Part shown: piece by piece, positions 8,751-18,724 of the stretch
How the letters are laid out: every line of letters starts with the position of its first letter
Position numbering within the stretch: position 1 is the first letter of the stretch
From: Asparagopsis taxiformis
Lineage: Eukaryota > Rhodophyta > Florideophyceae > Bonnemaisoniales > Bonnemaisoniaceae
Reading direction: 5' to 3'
NCBI GenBank assembly: GCA_030407315.1
Contig: JALQPE010002268.1
Span: 18,339-82,338 of the forward strand
Length of the DNA: 64,000 bases
Notes under the pieces: model-generated
Databases searched by the model: none
What the model was told of the DNA's origin: nothing
The model's input: only the letters and a program-made list of their open reading frames with translations
Made by a program: the position numbers and the translations under genes

Positions 8751-10538
8751 ATGACGAATAAGCGCAGGCGCAACAGCAATCCGATCGTTGACGACGCAAC
8801 CGTGCCAATTCTGCGCGAACCCGCTAGCCCTTGGGAGGATTCTAGTGACATGGGTACACGTCGAAACGTAGGTCGCGCCGCCCGCGAAACTACTCTCGCT
8901 GGCAAAGACTTCCTCCGCCTCTTGCTGGATTTATTCGCCCACTCAAGTTTCGCAGACTTGACGGACAAGCCGGGAGGTTTCACATACGCGGACCTTGGCG
9001 CTTGGGTTGCGCAGGGCACGGAAGAACAATTTCTGGCGCTGCAAGGTCGACTCAGCATGGCCTTCAGCGGTCGTTCGAAGAATGCTGGAGTCGAGGCGGA
9101 TGTTGCCGAAATCGTCATGGCAGAGATGAACGTTGAGCGAGCCAAGCAGATTGTTCGTCTGGCATTACCGATTGCCGAGTTTTCAAGACAGGATGAGCGT
9201 ATCGGGCAATGGGTTGAGCACTGCATCCTTTCTGGGATCGTGCCGCAGACCTTCCTTATTGGATGTAACATGCTTCCTTCGCCACTACAGGCGCCGCAGC
9301 GCGGGGAACCAAGCGCCTTCGTTCTTGCTCCACCGGAAACGTTCGAGGTATTGATGTATTTCCAAGCGTTGTCTATCATCCGAAATCACAACAAGAACCT
9401 GCCGCGTCGCCGAATAGGCGACGCGGCCGAAGAGGGGAACGAAGCCGCACGCGTCCCAGCCCATCGGAAAAGCACTAATCGAGCTTGTTACGTGGTTCAA
9501 GTTTTATACCATGCTTGGACCGATGTGGCCTTCGCCGCAAAGTTTTCCAGCTTCGAAGAGTTGATGGCGCCGTACATCATTTTCGACAGCAGTGAGCATT
9601 GGTTTGACGTGCTCGATGAAGGTCTATTCGCACCGATGGAGCAGAAGCTAGATCTCTACCACGACAAAGCTCCCCTATCTCATCCTGATGGATATGGTGG
9701 AAAAGTAGAGACAAGAACCAGTGCGCAGCACAGTGCATTTAGGGACCTTGTGAGGAAGTTCTTCGACCGGTTGCAGTTTCTTATCGTCAACCCGGACCTG
9801 TACACCTGGCCGGAGTCCGACCGCTGGGGGGCGCTGGAAATATACTTGTCAAGCGGAAATCCGGACAAGCTGCCAGCGTACTTTGACACCCTCGACGAAG
9901 ACGTTATGGCTGTCCTCCGCCCGGCACCACAAGCCGCGGACGCAGAAAAGGTCCCCAAGCCGGTTGATGACACTCCCACTCGTCGCAACACAGGAGGGAG
10001 AGGTTTGGTTCCGTCGACAAGACACACAACCAGGCTTCAACTTGGACCTGGGAGGACCAGTCTTACTGCCCAAGGGCCGTCTCCCCCGTCACCGTCACCC
10101 CATGCGACAGAAGAGCAGGAAAGTGAAGGGCAGGCTCTCGCAAAGGACTTTCTTTCGAAAATGAGTCAGTATTGCCGGGTGTACGACGTCCCTTTCGAAG
10201 ATTTGGTCAGTGCCGACGAGAGCCGAGAACACGTGCCCATCACGGGCAACGTTCAGCTCATTCTGACTGATCCGCCCTACAATGTTCGTCGTAAGAGGAA
10301 CGATTCCAACTCTTCGTACGACAGGCTAACTGCAGAAGATATGCAGGCTAGCATCGAAGTGTTTGACGAGCTGTTGCGCCCCGGTGGCCACGGCATCGTG
10401 TTCTGCTCCGTTTTGCAGTTTTACGAATGGTTCCATTACTTGGAAACGTACAAAGGACCGCAGTCAGAAGGCCCAACTGATGCTGCTATGCTGCTGCCAG
10501 TGATGACGGATCGGATGAAGAAGAGGTTACGTCCATGA
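8751..10538 (+). CDS. Amino-DNA-methyltransferase, N-terminal frame (Element A; continues after -1 shift)
   Basis: 595 codons from ATG. Residues about 45-110 resemble the region after the ParB core of the B2 fusion: DLGAWVAQGTEEQF here matches SIRRWLAVGSQRED there. The ParB GxHR core itself is missing. Residues about 250-370 hold a domain shared with the B2 and B1 homologues (YHAWTDVAF...PYIIFD). Catalytic motif IV, LTDPPYN, is at about residue 507, followed by LLRPGGHGIVF. DPPY marks enzymes that methylate exocyclic amino groups, N6-adenine or N4-cytosine. The frame ends inside the domain; the rest lies in the -1 frame (10535-11947). That frame is open from 10481 and reads a natural acidic linker, so the join lies between 10481 and 10536, beside a CTGCTATGCTGCTGCC tract. 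Confidence 0.8.
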   Translation: MTNKRRRNSNPIVDDATVPILREPASPWEDSSDMGTRRNVGRAARETTLAGKDFLRLLLDLFAHSSFADLTDKPGGFTYADLGAWVAQGTEEQFLALQGRLSMAFSGRSKNAGVEADVAEIVMAEMNVERAKQIVRLALPIAEFSRQDERIGQWVEHCILSGIVPQTFLIGCNMLPSPLQAPQRGEPSAFVLAPPETFEVLMYFQALSIIRNHNKNLPRRRIGDAAEEGNEAARVPAHRKSTNRACYVVQVLYHAWTDVAFAAKFSSFEELMAPYIIFDSSEHWFDVLDEGLFAPMEQKLDLYHDKAPLSHPDGYGGKVETRTSAQHSAFRDLVRKFFDRLQFLIVNPDLYTWPESDRWGALEIYLSSGNPDKLPAYFDTLDEDVMAVLRPAPQAADAEKVPKPVDDTPTRRNTGGRGLVPSTRHTTRLQLGPGRTSLTAQGPSPPSPSPHATEEQESEGQALAKDFLSKMSQYCRVYDVPFEDLVSADESREHVPITGNVQLILTDPPYNVRRKRNDSNSSYDRLTAEDMQASIEVFDELLRPGGHGIVFCSVLQFYEWFHYLETYKGPQSEGPTDAAMLLPVMTDRMKKRLRP

Positions 10539-11947
10539 ATTCGGACTCCGAAGCATCGCAGCACAGTGGCGAAGAAAGTGCGGATGAGGAGGAGGAGGAG
10601 GACGTCGTTCGGAATTCAGTTTTCTTCGTTGACGAGGTACCTCTGTTGTTTGTCCGACTACCTGGGCACCTCTATCAAATGCCGGGGCGGAAGAGGTACC
10701 AACGCATGAACATGGCAGAGGTCGCTATCCACTTCTGGAAGCGAGGTGTTCCGTTCAAGACCGGAAGCGAGATGGTGGCCTATAGGAACCACGGATACAT
10801 GGACGGCACGTACCCGGCGTGGTGCAACGTCACCATCAATATGCCCGCCATCGATTCGAATGAGATGGTGTGGCGAACAAGGAGCACAACCGGTGCTACG
10901 GTCAGAGTTCGTGCAGAGCAGAAGAGCGTCGCTCTCATGATGGAGTTGATCAGCCAGCATTCACAGCCTGGTGATATTGTTGTCGATCCATTCTCTGGCA
11001 CTTTCGCAACGGGAAAAGCAGCTATGAGCTTGCCTGAGCACCGTGTTTTCGTCGGCAGTGACATGGACAAATTGTGTGTGGCACGATCGCTTCCAAAGCT
11101 GTGTGCAGTCATGTCACGTGTAATTCTTTCAAACAACACTGACATGAGGGTCACGACAGAAGCGAAACAGAGTGCTGAGAAGTTCTTGGCGTCCCCCTCT
11201 GTCACGATGCGTACGCAGAGGGAACGCAGGATCATCGAACCCCCACCTGGCCTTTCCCTGTACCAGAGGTTCCCGAAATATATTCGGCAGTACCTCTGGC
11301 AGCTGTGCCCAGAGTCGATTGCGTCGCACGAGCACATGGAAAAACCGGTACATTATTGGCCACCTTCCCTGCGCCGCTGGTTGCAAACTGAAAACCCTCG
11401 CGTGATGCGGGCACACGATTGTGTTGCGAAAAAATTGAGCGTTCGACCATCGCTGATTAAGCATCCAAATGCAGGAAGAGGGCTCTTCGCTGAACAGACA
11501 TTTAATGTTGGCGACGAAGTATGTGCATACTACGGAACTGTTGTGTACTCTGATATGAGCAAGGAGTCGATGAGGTTCGCGTACGGAGAGGGTCACATGG
11601 CGATAACGAAGGAAACATTCTTGATGTATGCCATCAAGCTGTATGCAACAGCGGAGGACGACGAAAACATCGAGCATCCAATTTGGATTGTTCCGGCTCC
11701 GTTCTGTTCGGCGCAGTTCATCAACGACCCGCGGTATTTGCGAGGTGAGGACACTCCGGCGGAAGACACCAGGCGGATGGCCAACGTCGAGTTTGTCGAG
11801 AACTACAGCAGCGGTTCGACGGGGAAGAAGCTCAAGGCGAAGGACCTAGAAAATCCGAAGATCATTGTAGTACGTGCAATCCGCGATATCCGTCCGGGGC
11901 AGGAGCTCTACGTTCATTATGGGACAGCGTTTAGAGCATGGAATTAG
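10535..11947 (+). CDS. Methyltransferase C-terminal half plus SET domain (Element A)
   Basis: 470 codons from the first ATG, though the true protein probably continues from the preceding frame (see 8751-10538). It begins with an acidic linker, then PLLFVRLPG, matching PYVFIQNPM in the B2 protein. AdoMet-binding motif I, GDIVVDPFSGTFATG, is at about residue 150. Motif IV before motif I is the order of beta-class amino-methyltransferases. After residue about 300 comes a SET domain: GRGLFAEQTFNVGDEV, FINDPRY (about 395), NVEF, then IRDIRPGQELYVHYG at the end. SET domains methylate lysines. Canonical SET has NH where this has ND. Gene order and fusion suggest DNA and histone methylation by one polypeptide; activity is not shown. 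Confidence 0.8.
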   Translation: MNSDSEASQHSGEESADEEEEEDVVRNSVFFVDEVPLLFVRLPGHLYQMPGRKRYQRMNMAEVAIHFWKRGVPFKTGSEMVAYRNHGYMDGTYPAWCNVTINMPAIDSNEMVWRTRSTTGATVRVRAEQKSVALMMELISQHSQPGDIVVDPFSGTFATGKAAMSLPEHRVFVGSDMDKLCVARSLPKLCAVMSRVILSNNTDMRVTTEAKQSAEKFLASPSVTMRTQRERRIIEPPPGLSLYQRFPKYIRQYLWQLCPESIASHEHMEKPVHYWPPSLRRWLQTENPRVMRAHDCVAKKLSVRPSLIKHPNAGRGLFAEQTFNVGDEVCAYYGTVVYSDMSKESMRFAYGEGHMAITKETFLMYAIKLYATAEDDENIEHPIWIVPAPFCSAQFINDPRYLRGEDTPAEDTRRMANVEFVENYSSGSTGKKLKAKDLENPKIIVVRAIRDIRPGQELYVHYGTAFRAWN

Positions 11948-12170
11948 GGTCACGAAAGATGTTTTCATTTCGACTACAAATAAAGCTACGTTCCAGAGTT
12001 GAAGTATATCATATAATGCAGCATGTCCAGCCACCATTAGTCCAGGGTGAAACCTATTGAGCAGTACTCGCCTGTCAAAAACCAATCGTTCACACTCTAG
12101 GTGCACTTCGTCCGAGCAGTGAACCTGACTGCTTGGATGCTGTTATGCGTGCAGATGCAAAATACACGAC

Positions 12171-12373
12171 CAAGTTGAAATGGACGCCCGGTGGATGTCC
12201 AGCTCAGTTGCATTGCTGTCCAGCCCAGAAATTCTACAATTCAGGGCAGAAAAAAATATTGCAAAAAACATCGATTTCAGCGGTCGATTGTGCCGTACGG
12301 CACACCCCCATCTCAAAAACATGTTCACATGTGCATGTTTTTGAGAATAGCCCAAATTTTAATTCAAATCAGG
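12171..12373 (-). repeat. A-family palindromic repeat, copy R6 (inverted)
   Basis: Minus-strand copy with GTGCCGTACGGCAC at 12290-12303. It lies 224 bp after the methyltransferase-SET stop and about 230 bp before the coiled-coil gene. Confidence 0.85.
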
Positions 12374-12606
12374 ACGTCTTCCGGACATAGGGGTGCTCGC
12401 GGCCTAGCTCGACAGCTGTAATTGTACCTCATTAAATACTGTTGATGACTGCCTACCGTATACAATCTGGGCTGTTGGCGTATTCTCCGGTACTTGACCT
12501 GACCTGAACGTTCATCGCAGACCGTTGTGGTTACCGACACTATACAGCAATCTTTTTTGTATCTCGTGCAACTCAATCGTTCCATCGCTTCCGGGAAAGC
12601 TTCATT

Positions 12607-14892
12607 ATGCCGCCGCGTATTGCGAAGAAAGCTCCAAAGCCTCCGGGCCTCCAGAAAACCCGGTCAGCAGCTGCTGTATCGAGTGCCCGACAATCCCGTG
12701 CGAAGAAGCGGTCTGGGCCTACCGGCAGCATTGAACCGCGGTCCGGTAGTCGCAAGACGGACCGGCGCAGAACTGGGGATCCGCAGCGAGAAAGTGAGGA
12801 AGGAGGAACGGCGCGGAGAGAGATGGGGCTTGACCGAGGCAAGCGTGCTCGCAGGGACAGTGAACATCATGATGATGACATGATAGTGGCTCAAAACATG
12901 TTGGAATTGCGGCAGAGTGCTATGGCAAAGGTAGTTCCTCCCGGGTTGGCAGATGCGGAGGTGCTGCAGACGGAGTCCCAGCCGGGGGTTCGCGAGACAC
13001 TGGAGGCTGTGACCCCCACTGCGCCAACTATGCCGAGTACATCAGCCCCAGCAGGTAATGCAGTCAGGGACCCGAGGATAGCGGCAAGGGATGTTGTTTC
13101 TGAGCAACGTTCACAGGATGCCAACTATCATCGGCGGTCAGGTGGTACTGAGGGGAGAGAGCAGCCGGAGTGCGGGCCTCGTCACAACAGACTGTCATTG
13201 GTGCCAAATATGCGCGTAACGCCCCCGCGACGTCAGGCTATTGCCGATGGAGGACATCATAATCCCGATAGCGTGGGAGATGGGGGGACGGTGAGGGCAG
13301 AGAGGTTGCATCCGCCGGAATCCATCGATTTAATGGCGAGTCGCATCAATGCGCAGAAGAAGAAGATCGCGGAGCTGGAAAAAAAAGTGTTTAGCCAGGA
13401 CATAGCAAACAAGGCGCTCACCACGGAGATAGTTGCGTTGGAGGCTAAGGTGAAGACTCTGCAGGCGGAAAATGCCAGCCTTACTGCAATTGCGAGAACA
13501 GGTAGAATCAGTGATCACGGTGGCGGTAAGTCGAAAATACAGAAAGCCATTCCTGTGAAATACCTTGGAGTTCTTAGGGCGGTTGAGGAAAACCTGACAA
13601 AGTGGTGCAAGAACGAGACTATGGAGCTGGACCCTATAGCGGAACAAACGCAGAGACGTTGGACTGGACGTACCATCGAGGTAGAGCCGGTAGAAGGGAC
13701 ACTTTGGAGCGAAAACGGTGTAGGATATATTGCTACCCCTCCGGGCTATATCATCAAGAATCTGCAGTGGTATACACCTTCGTACAGAGACGAGAGTGAT
13801 CTGCTGAATGACTTGGTGCGACACGTACTGCGTCAAAGTCCGTGGTGTGATGTGTTTTCCGATGAGGAGCAGCGTGTGTGCTGTCAAGAGGCTGTGGCGG
13901 GGAGCAAGGAATTGAAAGTGAAGGTGACGCAGAAACTGTCCGACGTGATGAGTGCACGGAAGCGTAATGCGAGGGACAGATTGTTCGGTTCGCTGGGGTA
14001 CACGAAATTAATGTCTAGATGCACGATGCTGACGACGCGAGCTGAGATGGACGAGCGAGAGGATCAAAAGCGCGAAGCGTCTGAGAAGCTTTTGAAACGG
14101 GAAAGCAACGGTGATTTGGATATGGGGAGGTGGCGAACGGCACCGTTCTCAGAGCTGCGATACAGCAAAGGCATGGTTCCTGACAGCTTCGAAATGGAAG
14201 TGAATGGTGATGCATGGTTTAACAACCGAGTAGCTGTGAATGTGCTGGACATCTTCAGGGGTTATTCGATACGACCAGAACAAGTAATGGACATAGAGAC
14301 GAGCATACTAACGCTGGCGCGCCTGGATGCTTGGCTAGTGACTACTGTGGAGTGTTTGGATGAACCGAAGGGGAAAGGAGGTGCACGGCAGAAGGAGTTT
14401 ACAAGGCGGTACAGTCAATATGTGGGGGTAGCTTTTCAGCAATTAGTTGGTATGGTGGTGTACTGCATGTCTTGTCTCCAAGGCTCGCAAGCAAGGGAAG
14501 AAACGGACGTTGTCGAGAGCGAACAGCGGACTAGTGCACAGTCACGGCATGTGTTTGCAAGCCGTACTGTGACGAGAGAGGCTGTTGAAGTGTGGCAAAG
14601 CGGAGAGGGGTCTGGAATTGTTCATGTCGTTGATGATGTAAACCGCTGCTCATCACTTGTTCTAGTGTCCGAGGATTGGATTCAATCGCATATTACGTCA
14701 AACCTCGGTGCTGTAATGGATTGTGTGATTGCGCAAGGACTAATTGGCGCAGAACTTTTCGTCGTTGACCCATATGCTGGACACCTGAGTGCAAACCTGA
14801 ATGTCGAAATCAATGCCCCACAGTATGGGGGCATGGAGCGGCGCCATGCAGCAACTGCTGATAACGGTTTTGGCGTAATGGAGGATGGTTGA
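12607..14892 (+). CDS. Coiled-coil protein of unknown function (Element A)
   Basis: 761 aa. The N-terminal 110 residues are basic and serine/arginine-rich (MPPRIAKKAPKPPG), compatible with nuclear localisation or nucleic-acid binding. After a low-complexity linker, about residues 235-300 form a convincing coiled coil (KKKIAELEKKVF then LTTEIVALEAKVKTLQAEN). The 350 residues after that match no family I recognise. The gene is codirectional with the methyltransferase-SET gene and ends 77 bp tail-to-tail from the transposase gene. A smaller coiled-coil gene sits at the matching place in B2 (38969-40491), suggesting a shared accessory role in transposition or oligomerisation (inference). Confidence 0.7.
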   Translation: MPPRIAKKAPKPPGLQKTRSAAAVSSARQSRAKKRSGPTGSIEPRSGSRKTDRRRTGDPQRESEEGGTARREMGLDRGKRARRDSEHHDDDMIVAQNMLELRQSAMAKVVPPGLADAEVLQTESQPGVRETLEAVTPTAPTMPSTSAPAGNAVRDPRIAARDVVSEQRSQDANYHRRSGGTEGREQPECGPRHNRLSLVPNMRVTPPRRQAIADGGHHNPDSVGDGGTVRAERLHPPESIDLMASRINAQKKKIAELEKKVFSQDIANKALTTEIVALEAKVKTLQAENASLTAIARTGRISDHGGGKSKIQKAIPVKYLGVLRAVEENLTKWCKNETMELDPIAEQTQRRWTGRTIEVEPVEGTLWSENGVGYIATPPGYIIKNLQWYTPSYRDESDLLNDLVRHVLRQSPWCDVFSDEEQRVCCQEAVAGSKELKVKVTQKLSDVMSARKRNARDRLFGSLGYTKLMSRCTMLTTRAEMDEREDQKREASEKLLKRESNGDLDMGRWRTAPFSELRYSKGMVPDSFEMEVNGDAWFNNRVAVNVLDIFRGYSIRPEQVMDIETSILTLARLDAWLVTTVECLDEPKGKGGARQKEFTRRYSQYVGVAFQQLVGMVVYCMSCLQGSQAREETDVVESEQRTSAQSRHVFASRTVTREAVEVWQSGEGSGIVHVVDDVNRCSSLVLVSEDWIQSHITSNLGAVMDCVIAQGLIGAELFVVDPYAGHLSANLNVEINAPQYGGMERRHAATADNGFGVMEDG

Positions 14893-14969
14893 AATTAGTG
14901 CAGTAAATGTGACGTTGACTAGAAGGCTTATCATGTAGTACATTATCAATAGAGTGCTGCGATTTAGAT

Positions 14970-17900
14970 TTATTCTTCTTCATTATCATCTGTGAACTGG
15001 TAATCAGTGTTGGTGTAGAAGCGGTTGAGATAGAAACGGTGGTCCGACCAGTGCATTTGTTTCGTAAATGGCTTGACTGGAAAGTTACTTCGTACGATGT
15101 GCACGGTGCCAGATATAGTAGATGCAGGAATGAGGTCAAACCAAGGACCACCTGCACTGTGGGATGCAGTGTCATTGCTGTCAACGGATCCGTTGTCCGG
15201 GTCCCATGTGGACCACTTTAAACAAATGCACCCAAGTGATTTTTCCACAGCGGTTTTTGGGGCAAAGCAGGTCATATACTGAACGAAAGCGAGTTCTACA
15301 GGTTGAAACAGGTTTGGAGACTGCAGGCGTACCAGTGCCAGGACGCGCCCTACCCATATGGTTCTGTAGTCATCGGCAGTTCCGGAGATGACGACAAAGG
15401 AGTACTGCGATCTCTTTGCGGGGCCGAATGATGAAGTTGCAAAGACGCGCTGCTGCTTGTGCCTCGACACGTTTGTGGGGCGAAGCATGCCACTGTGCGG
15501 GTCAAAGTCGTCGGCATCTGGGACGTACCCTCCCATGACGTAGGCGGACTTTACCGCGGTGACGGAAATGTCCATGTCATGTATTGGAGGGCCTTCTGCC
15601 GTGGCGCGCAGTCTAGCGAGGGTGAGGAACGCTTGTGCAGCTGTGTCACCGAGTTGCTGGAATAGCGTTATGGTGCCAGACGGGAACGAGGAGTTGTGCA
15701 GAGGCAAAAGAGTGGCAGGATCGGGCTGTCCGTCGATATCTGCAACGAGGAGGGTTGCATCGGGCAGCAGGGAGGCAAAGTCGTGCAGTGCAACGGTGAA
15801 TCCGTCGCGAACGAGTACTGCACCGTCTGTGGGCGATATCATGCGTGCGTTTCCCAATGTGTTGGATGGGGTATGACCAGTTGGAGTGGCCAAGGAGAAT
15901 TCCATGTGGCGAATAGTCTCTTCCATGGCTGTGGAGCGCCTTCGAGAGGTTTTCCTATAACTCTGTTTGAACAGAAGATGCGAGTGTTCGTAGGGGCCTG
16001 CATCAATGTGTTCCAGGGCGCCATATCTCTGCAAGTCACCGGGAAGATGGTCTAGAAGATGGAACTTGAAAGTTTTGAGACCTGTGGTGTGGAATGGGCC
16101 GAGGGTGGAGAGCATTGATTGTTTGAAATAGGAAATGGAGTTCTGGAGGCTTTCTAGTTCGGCGGCAGTCCAGTGCTTGATGCGACCGCGTTTCATGACC
16201 CATGCGACGAGGTCAGAGTATTGCGTGCAGATGGAAGTGAGAGGGGCTGTCTCTACTTCGTCACAGCATGTGTCAATGAATGCTGCGATGAAAGGGAACA
16301 CCATGTCGACATGGTGATAGTCTTTGGCTGCGAGCATGCCGCGTATGCCGTCCTCCGTGAAGAGGCCGTTCAAATTGGTGCCCTTCTCACCCTTGGAGAA
16401 GTCGACATGAAGACCGGTGATGTAGTAGTCGCGTTCGATAGCGGACAGAATGCTGTTTGAGCCGGCGAGGATGGATTTTTTCACCTTCTTGAAGGTGCGA
16501 GGTGTCCCGGAATGGGAGGCAGTGGTGGTGGTGAGGTCTGGGGAGCTGAGGCGGTGGACAATGCACTGTTTGATGAGCTTTGAGATGCCGAGGTGGAGAT
16601 TGTGCAGAGGCTCGAAGGAGAAAATGTTGTAGGGGTCTAGGGGACTGTTGGTGGGTAAAAGAGCGGTCGATTCGAGGACAGAGTGTTGTTCGAGGAGGGA
16701 GAGAGCTTCGAGCGGAGCAGTTGTATGCTCCTGAGCGCTCTCTTGGCGTGCAGAGCGTGTATCATCGAGGGAGCGGGGCTGGTGTGGCGCGGTGGATTCA
16801 AGTTGAGTGGCGGGGATGTAGCAGCGGTGGCAGGGATGTGTGGTGGTAGTGCTGTTGCGAGTGCATGACAGCTCTTTGGCCTCTGGAAAGTCGCAGCAAT
16901 AATTGGCTAGGATGGGAAAGCATTGGCGGGCAGTTGCAGTGGAGTCTGTGCAGGGGAACCCGGAAGAAAACGCGGTGGATAGGGACGAAAACACTTTTTC
17001 GAGTGCTTTATGAAGAATATCAATTTTGCGAGCGCGACTAGCAGAACTAGAGGTTGTCGGCATTTCATCACCGAACAAGGCGTTGGACGAAGGGTTAACA
17101 ATGTACGGAAGATACCCGACGATGGTGAGGCCGGTACGGATGCAGTGGCGACGGAGGGGGGCGGAGAAGTTGAGCAGTGTGACGTGTATGGGGTATGCGA
17201 CGATTGCGGAGCTCTTGAGGCTTGTGCTGCTCTTGTCGGAGTACACTTGGAGGAGGCCGGCAAAGGAGGAAGGTGTGGGATCAGTTTCCTCTGCCCATAC
17301 GACCTGTGGATCTTCCGAGAGCTGCACGCGCTGTCTAGTAACCTGGTGCAGCGTTTTCGCGAATTCTGTGTGTAGGGGATGAGAAAATATTGCGGTGCCG
17401 TCTGGGGCGGTCTGTGGGGAGGGGTGGAAGAGAGTATTTTGGTCGTTAGCCAGTGCTAACTGCCTGCGGAGCATGTCGACTGCAGTCGCGACCCATGGGT
17501 CGCGGAGGTACAGCTGTGCCGAGTACTTACCAGTTTTGTCTGGAATGATGTGGCTCTTGTAACCTTCGGTGCGGAAATGTGTTTCGACCATGGAAGCGGT
17601 AACGTGGCGACATTCTTCTACGGTGCGAACGGCGCTGTTGAACTTTTCTAGGGAGAATGCGGGGTCTTGTAGGATGGTGATGACTTCGCTCACGCGGCCA
17701 GCGCCGGCCTTGTACTCGAGGGTTGTGAGACTGGCGGCGAGGGATTGCACGAGGAGGTCTGCGCGGGAGGGGGTTGAGGTTGGTGGCAGTGGAGCGTCAC
17801 AGGGTGAGTCGCTGGAGGAAGCACGACCAGATTCTGGGTCTGGGGAGCTGGGTTGCGGGGAATCATGGTCGCCGTTTCGAGCAGGCTCATGGGTGACGGC

Positions 17901-18026
17901 AGGGACACGAGCGTTGTTGAAATGTTGGGGAGAGGGGTTGAAACGGTAGCGACACGTTCGCTCATGCAGCGCGAGCGCATAAGCATCTACGCAGTAGTAG
18001 AAGCACCCTTCATACTTGCATTCCAT
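14970..18026 (-). CDS. DDE transposase, Plavaka/KDZ (CACTA-like) type (Element A)
   Basis: 1018 aa, intact. It begins with a C2HC zinc finger (MECKYEGC...HERTC). YSDKSSTSLK (D at about 264) is followed by VTLLNFSAPLRR and VGYLPYIV, the pattern of Plavaka-type transposases around the first catalytic aspartate. PCHRC is a zinc knuckle. FEPLHNLHLGISKLI matches the usual LLH-LHLGIFK segment. PYEHSHLLFKQSYRKTSRRR (E about 680) matches the E-H-x(n)-K-AYRATN block near the third acidic residue. This enzyme should cut at the CGTCTGTGTT ends, the right one 1.9 kb upstream. It differs from the two KDZ-like transposases at 26-30 and 56-60 kb. Assignment to Plavaka rather than another KDZ branch is from remembered motifs. 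Confidence 0.8.
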   Translation of the reverse strand: MECKYEGCFYYCVDAYALALHERTCRYRFNPSPQHFNNARVPAVTHEPARNGDHDSPQPSSPDPESGRASSSDSPCDAPLPPTSTPSRADLLVQSLAASLTTLEYKAGAGRVSEVITILQDPAFSLEKFNSAVRTVEECRHVTASMVETHFRTEGYKSHIIPDKTGKYSAQLYLRDPWVATAVDMLRRQLALANDQNTLFHPSPQTAPDGTAIFSHPLHTEFAKTLHQVTRQRVQLSEDPQVVWAEETDPTPSSFAGLLQVYSDKSSTSLKSSAIVAYPIHVTLLNFSAPLRRHCIRTGLTIVGYLPYIVNPSSNALFGDEMPTTSSSASRARKIDILHKALEKVFSSLSTAFSSGFPCTDSTATARQCFPILANYCCDFPEAKELSCTRNSTTTTHPCHRCYIPATQLESTAPHQPRSLDDTRSARQESAQEHTTAPLEALSLLEQHSVLESTALLPTNSPLDPYNIFSFEPLHNLHLGISKLIKQCIVHRLSSPDLTTTTASHSGTPRTFKKVKKSILAGSNSILSAIERDYYITGLHVDFSKGEKGTNLNGLFTEDGIRGMLAAKDYHHVDMVFPFIAAFIDTCCDEVETAPLTSICTQYSDLVAWVMKRGRIKHWTAAELESLQNSISYFKQSMLSTLGPFHTTGLKTFKFHLLDHLPGDLQRYGALEHIDAGPYEHSHLLFKQSYRKTSRRRSTAMEETIRHMEFSLATPTGHTPSNTLGNARMISPTDGAVLVRDGFTVALHDFASLLPDATLLVADIDGQPDPATLLPLHNSSFPSGTITLFQQLGDTAAQAFLTLARLRATAEGPPIHDMDISVTAVKSAYVMGGYVPDADDFDPHSGMLRPTNVSRHKQQRVFATSSFGPAKRSQYSFVVISGTADDYRTIWVGRVLALVRLQSPNLFQPVELAFVQYMTCFAPKTAVEKSLGCICLKWSTWDPDNGSVDSNDTASHSAGGPWFDLIPASTISGTVHIVRSNFPVKPFTKQMHWSDHRFYLNRFYTNTDYQFTDDNEEE

Positions 18027-18608
18027 GTCGAGTTTTGACGCAAAAGGGAGGATTGCGAGCTGAACAGGGGAGACTGTGCCGTCCAGATGCGACCAATTTT
18101 ATTTTTGTGGTGCTTTCGAGACTTGGAATGTAACGTGTTCGTTCGTAGTTTTGTGGGTAGTAGTTTTGTGCTCACTCCAGCTGACATCCCAACGGTGGAA
18201 TTTAACCGAGAGTTCAATCATTTCCAACTGTTACATCACATTGCGTGCTGGCAACGTGTGCATGGAAGGACGAACGACCGCCCTGGGAGATGAATTTTCA
18301 ATTAATTCATTTGTAATAATAAACTTTTTTATTTCCGAACTTCGTGGAATCTGAATGTGCTTTACAGCGGATATGCCACGGATCATGTAAGGAAAGCAAA
18401 TGGATTCTCATATATATGATTATATGTTTCTATTCGTTGTTCTCGATCCGGATCTCATTGTTCGGGGATTCAGAGACCATGGCTTGGGCCATACTCAATC
18501 TCACTGCCGGCGATGATTTCGAGTATGCACAGCAAGACTTAAGCGGACGCTGAAAGCTGTCCGGTCGACGCCGCAGGCTCCACTCCGCCCTCATCACCGA
18601 CTGAGATT

Positions 18609-18715
18609 CTTTGACCGCCTTTGCTTAACGAAGGTACGTGCGCGAATCTTGATCAAGATTCGCGCACGTACCTTCGTTCCATCCTCTACACTAAACAAAG
18701 CAAAGGCGGTCAAAG
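18609..18715. repeat. Large palindrome upstream of the Element A transposase gene
   Basis: A 52-bp perfect palindrome (18627-18678, 26-bp arms) lies inside an 18-bp outer stem (18609-18626 with 18698-18715). About 19 extra unpaired bases sit on the right side. It is 580 bp upstream of the transposase start. Similar large palindromes lie upstream of the other two transposase genes. Confidence 0.9.
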
Positions 18716-18724
18716 GAAGCGTGG

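Noticed and set aside
1476..12303. GTGCCGTACGGCAC as a canonical bacterial parS site
   Set aside because: It does not match the bacterial parS consensus. Only the palindromic nature and position support a ParB link.
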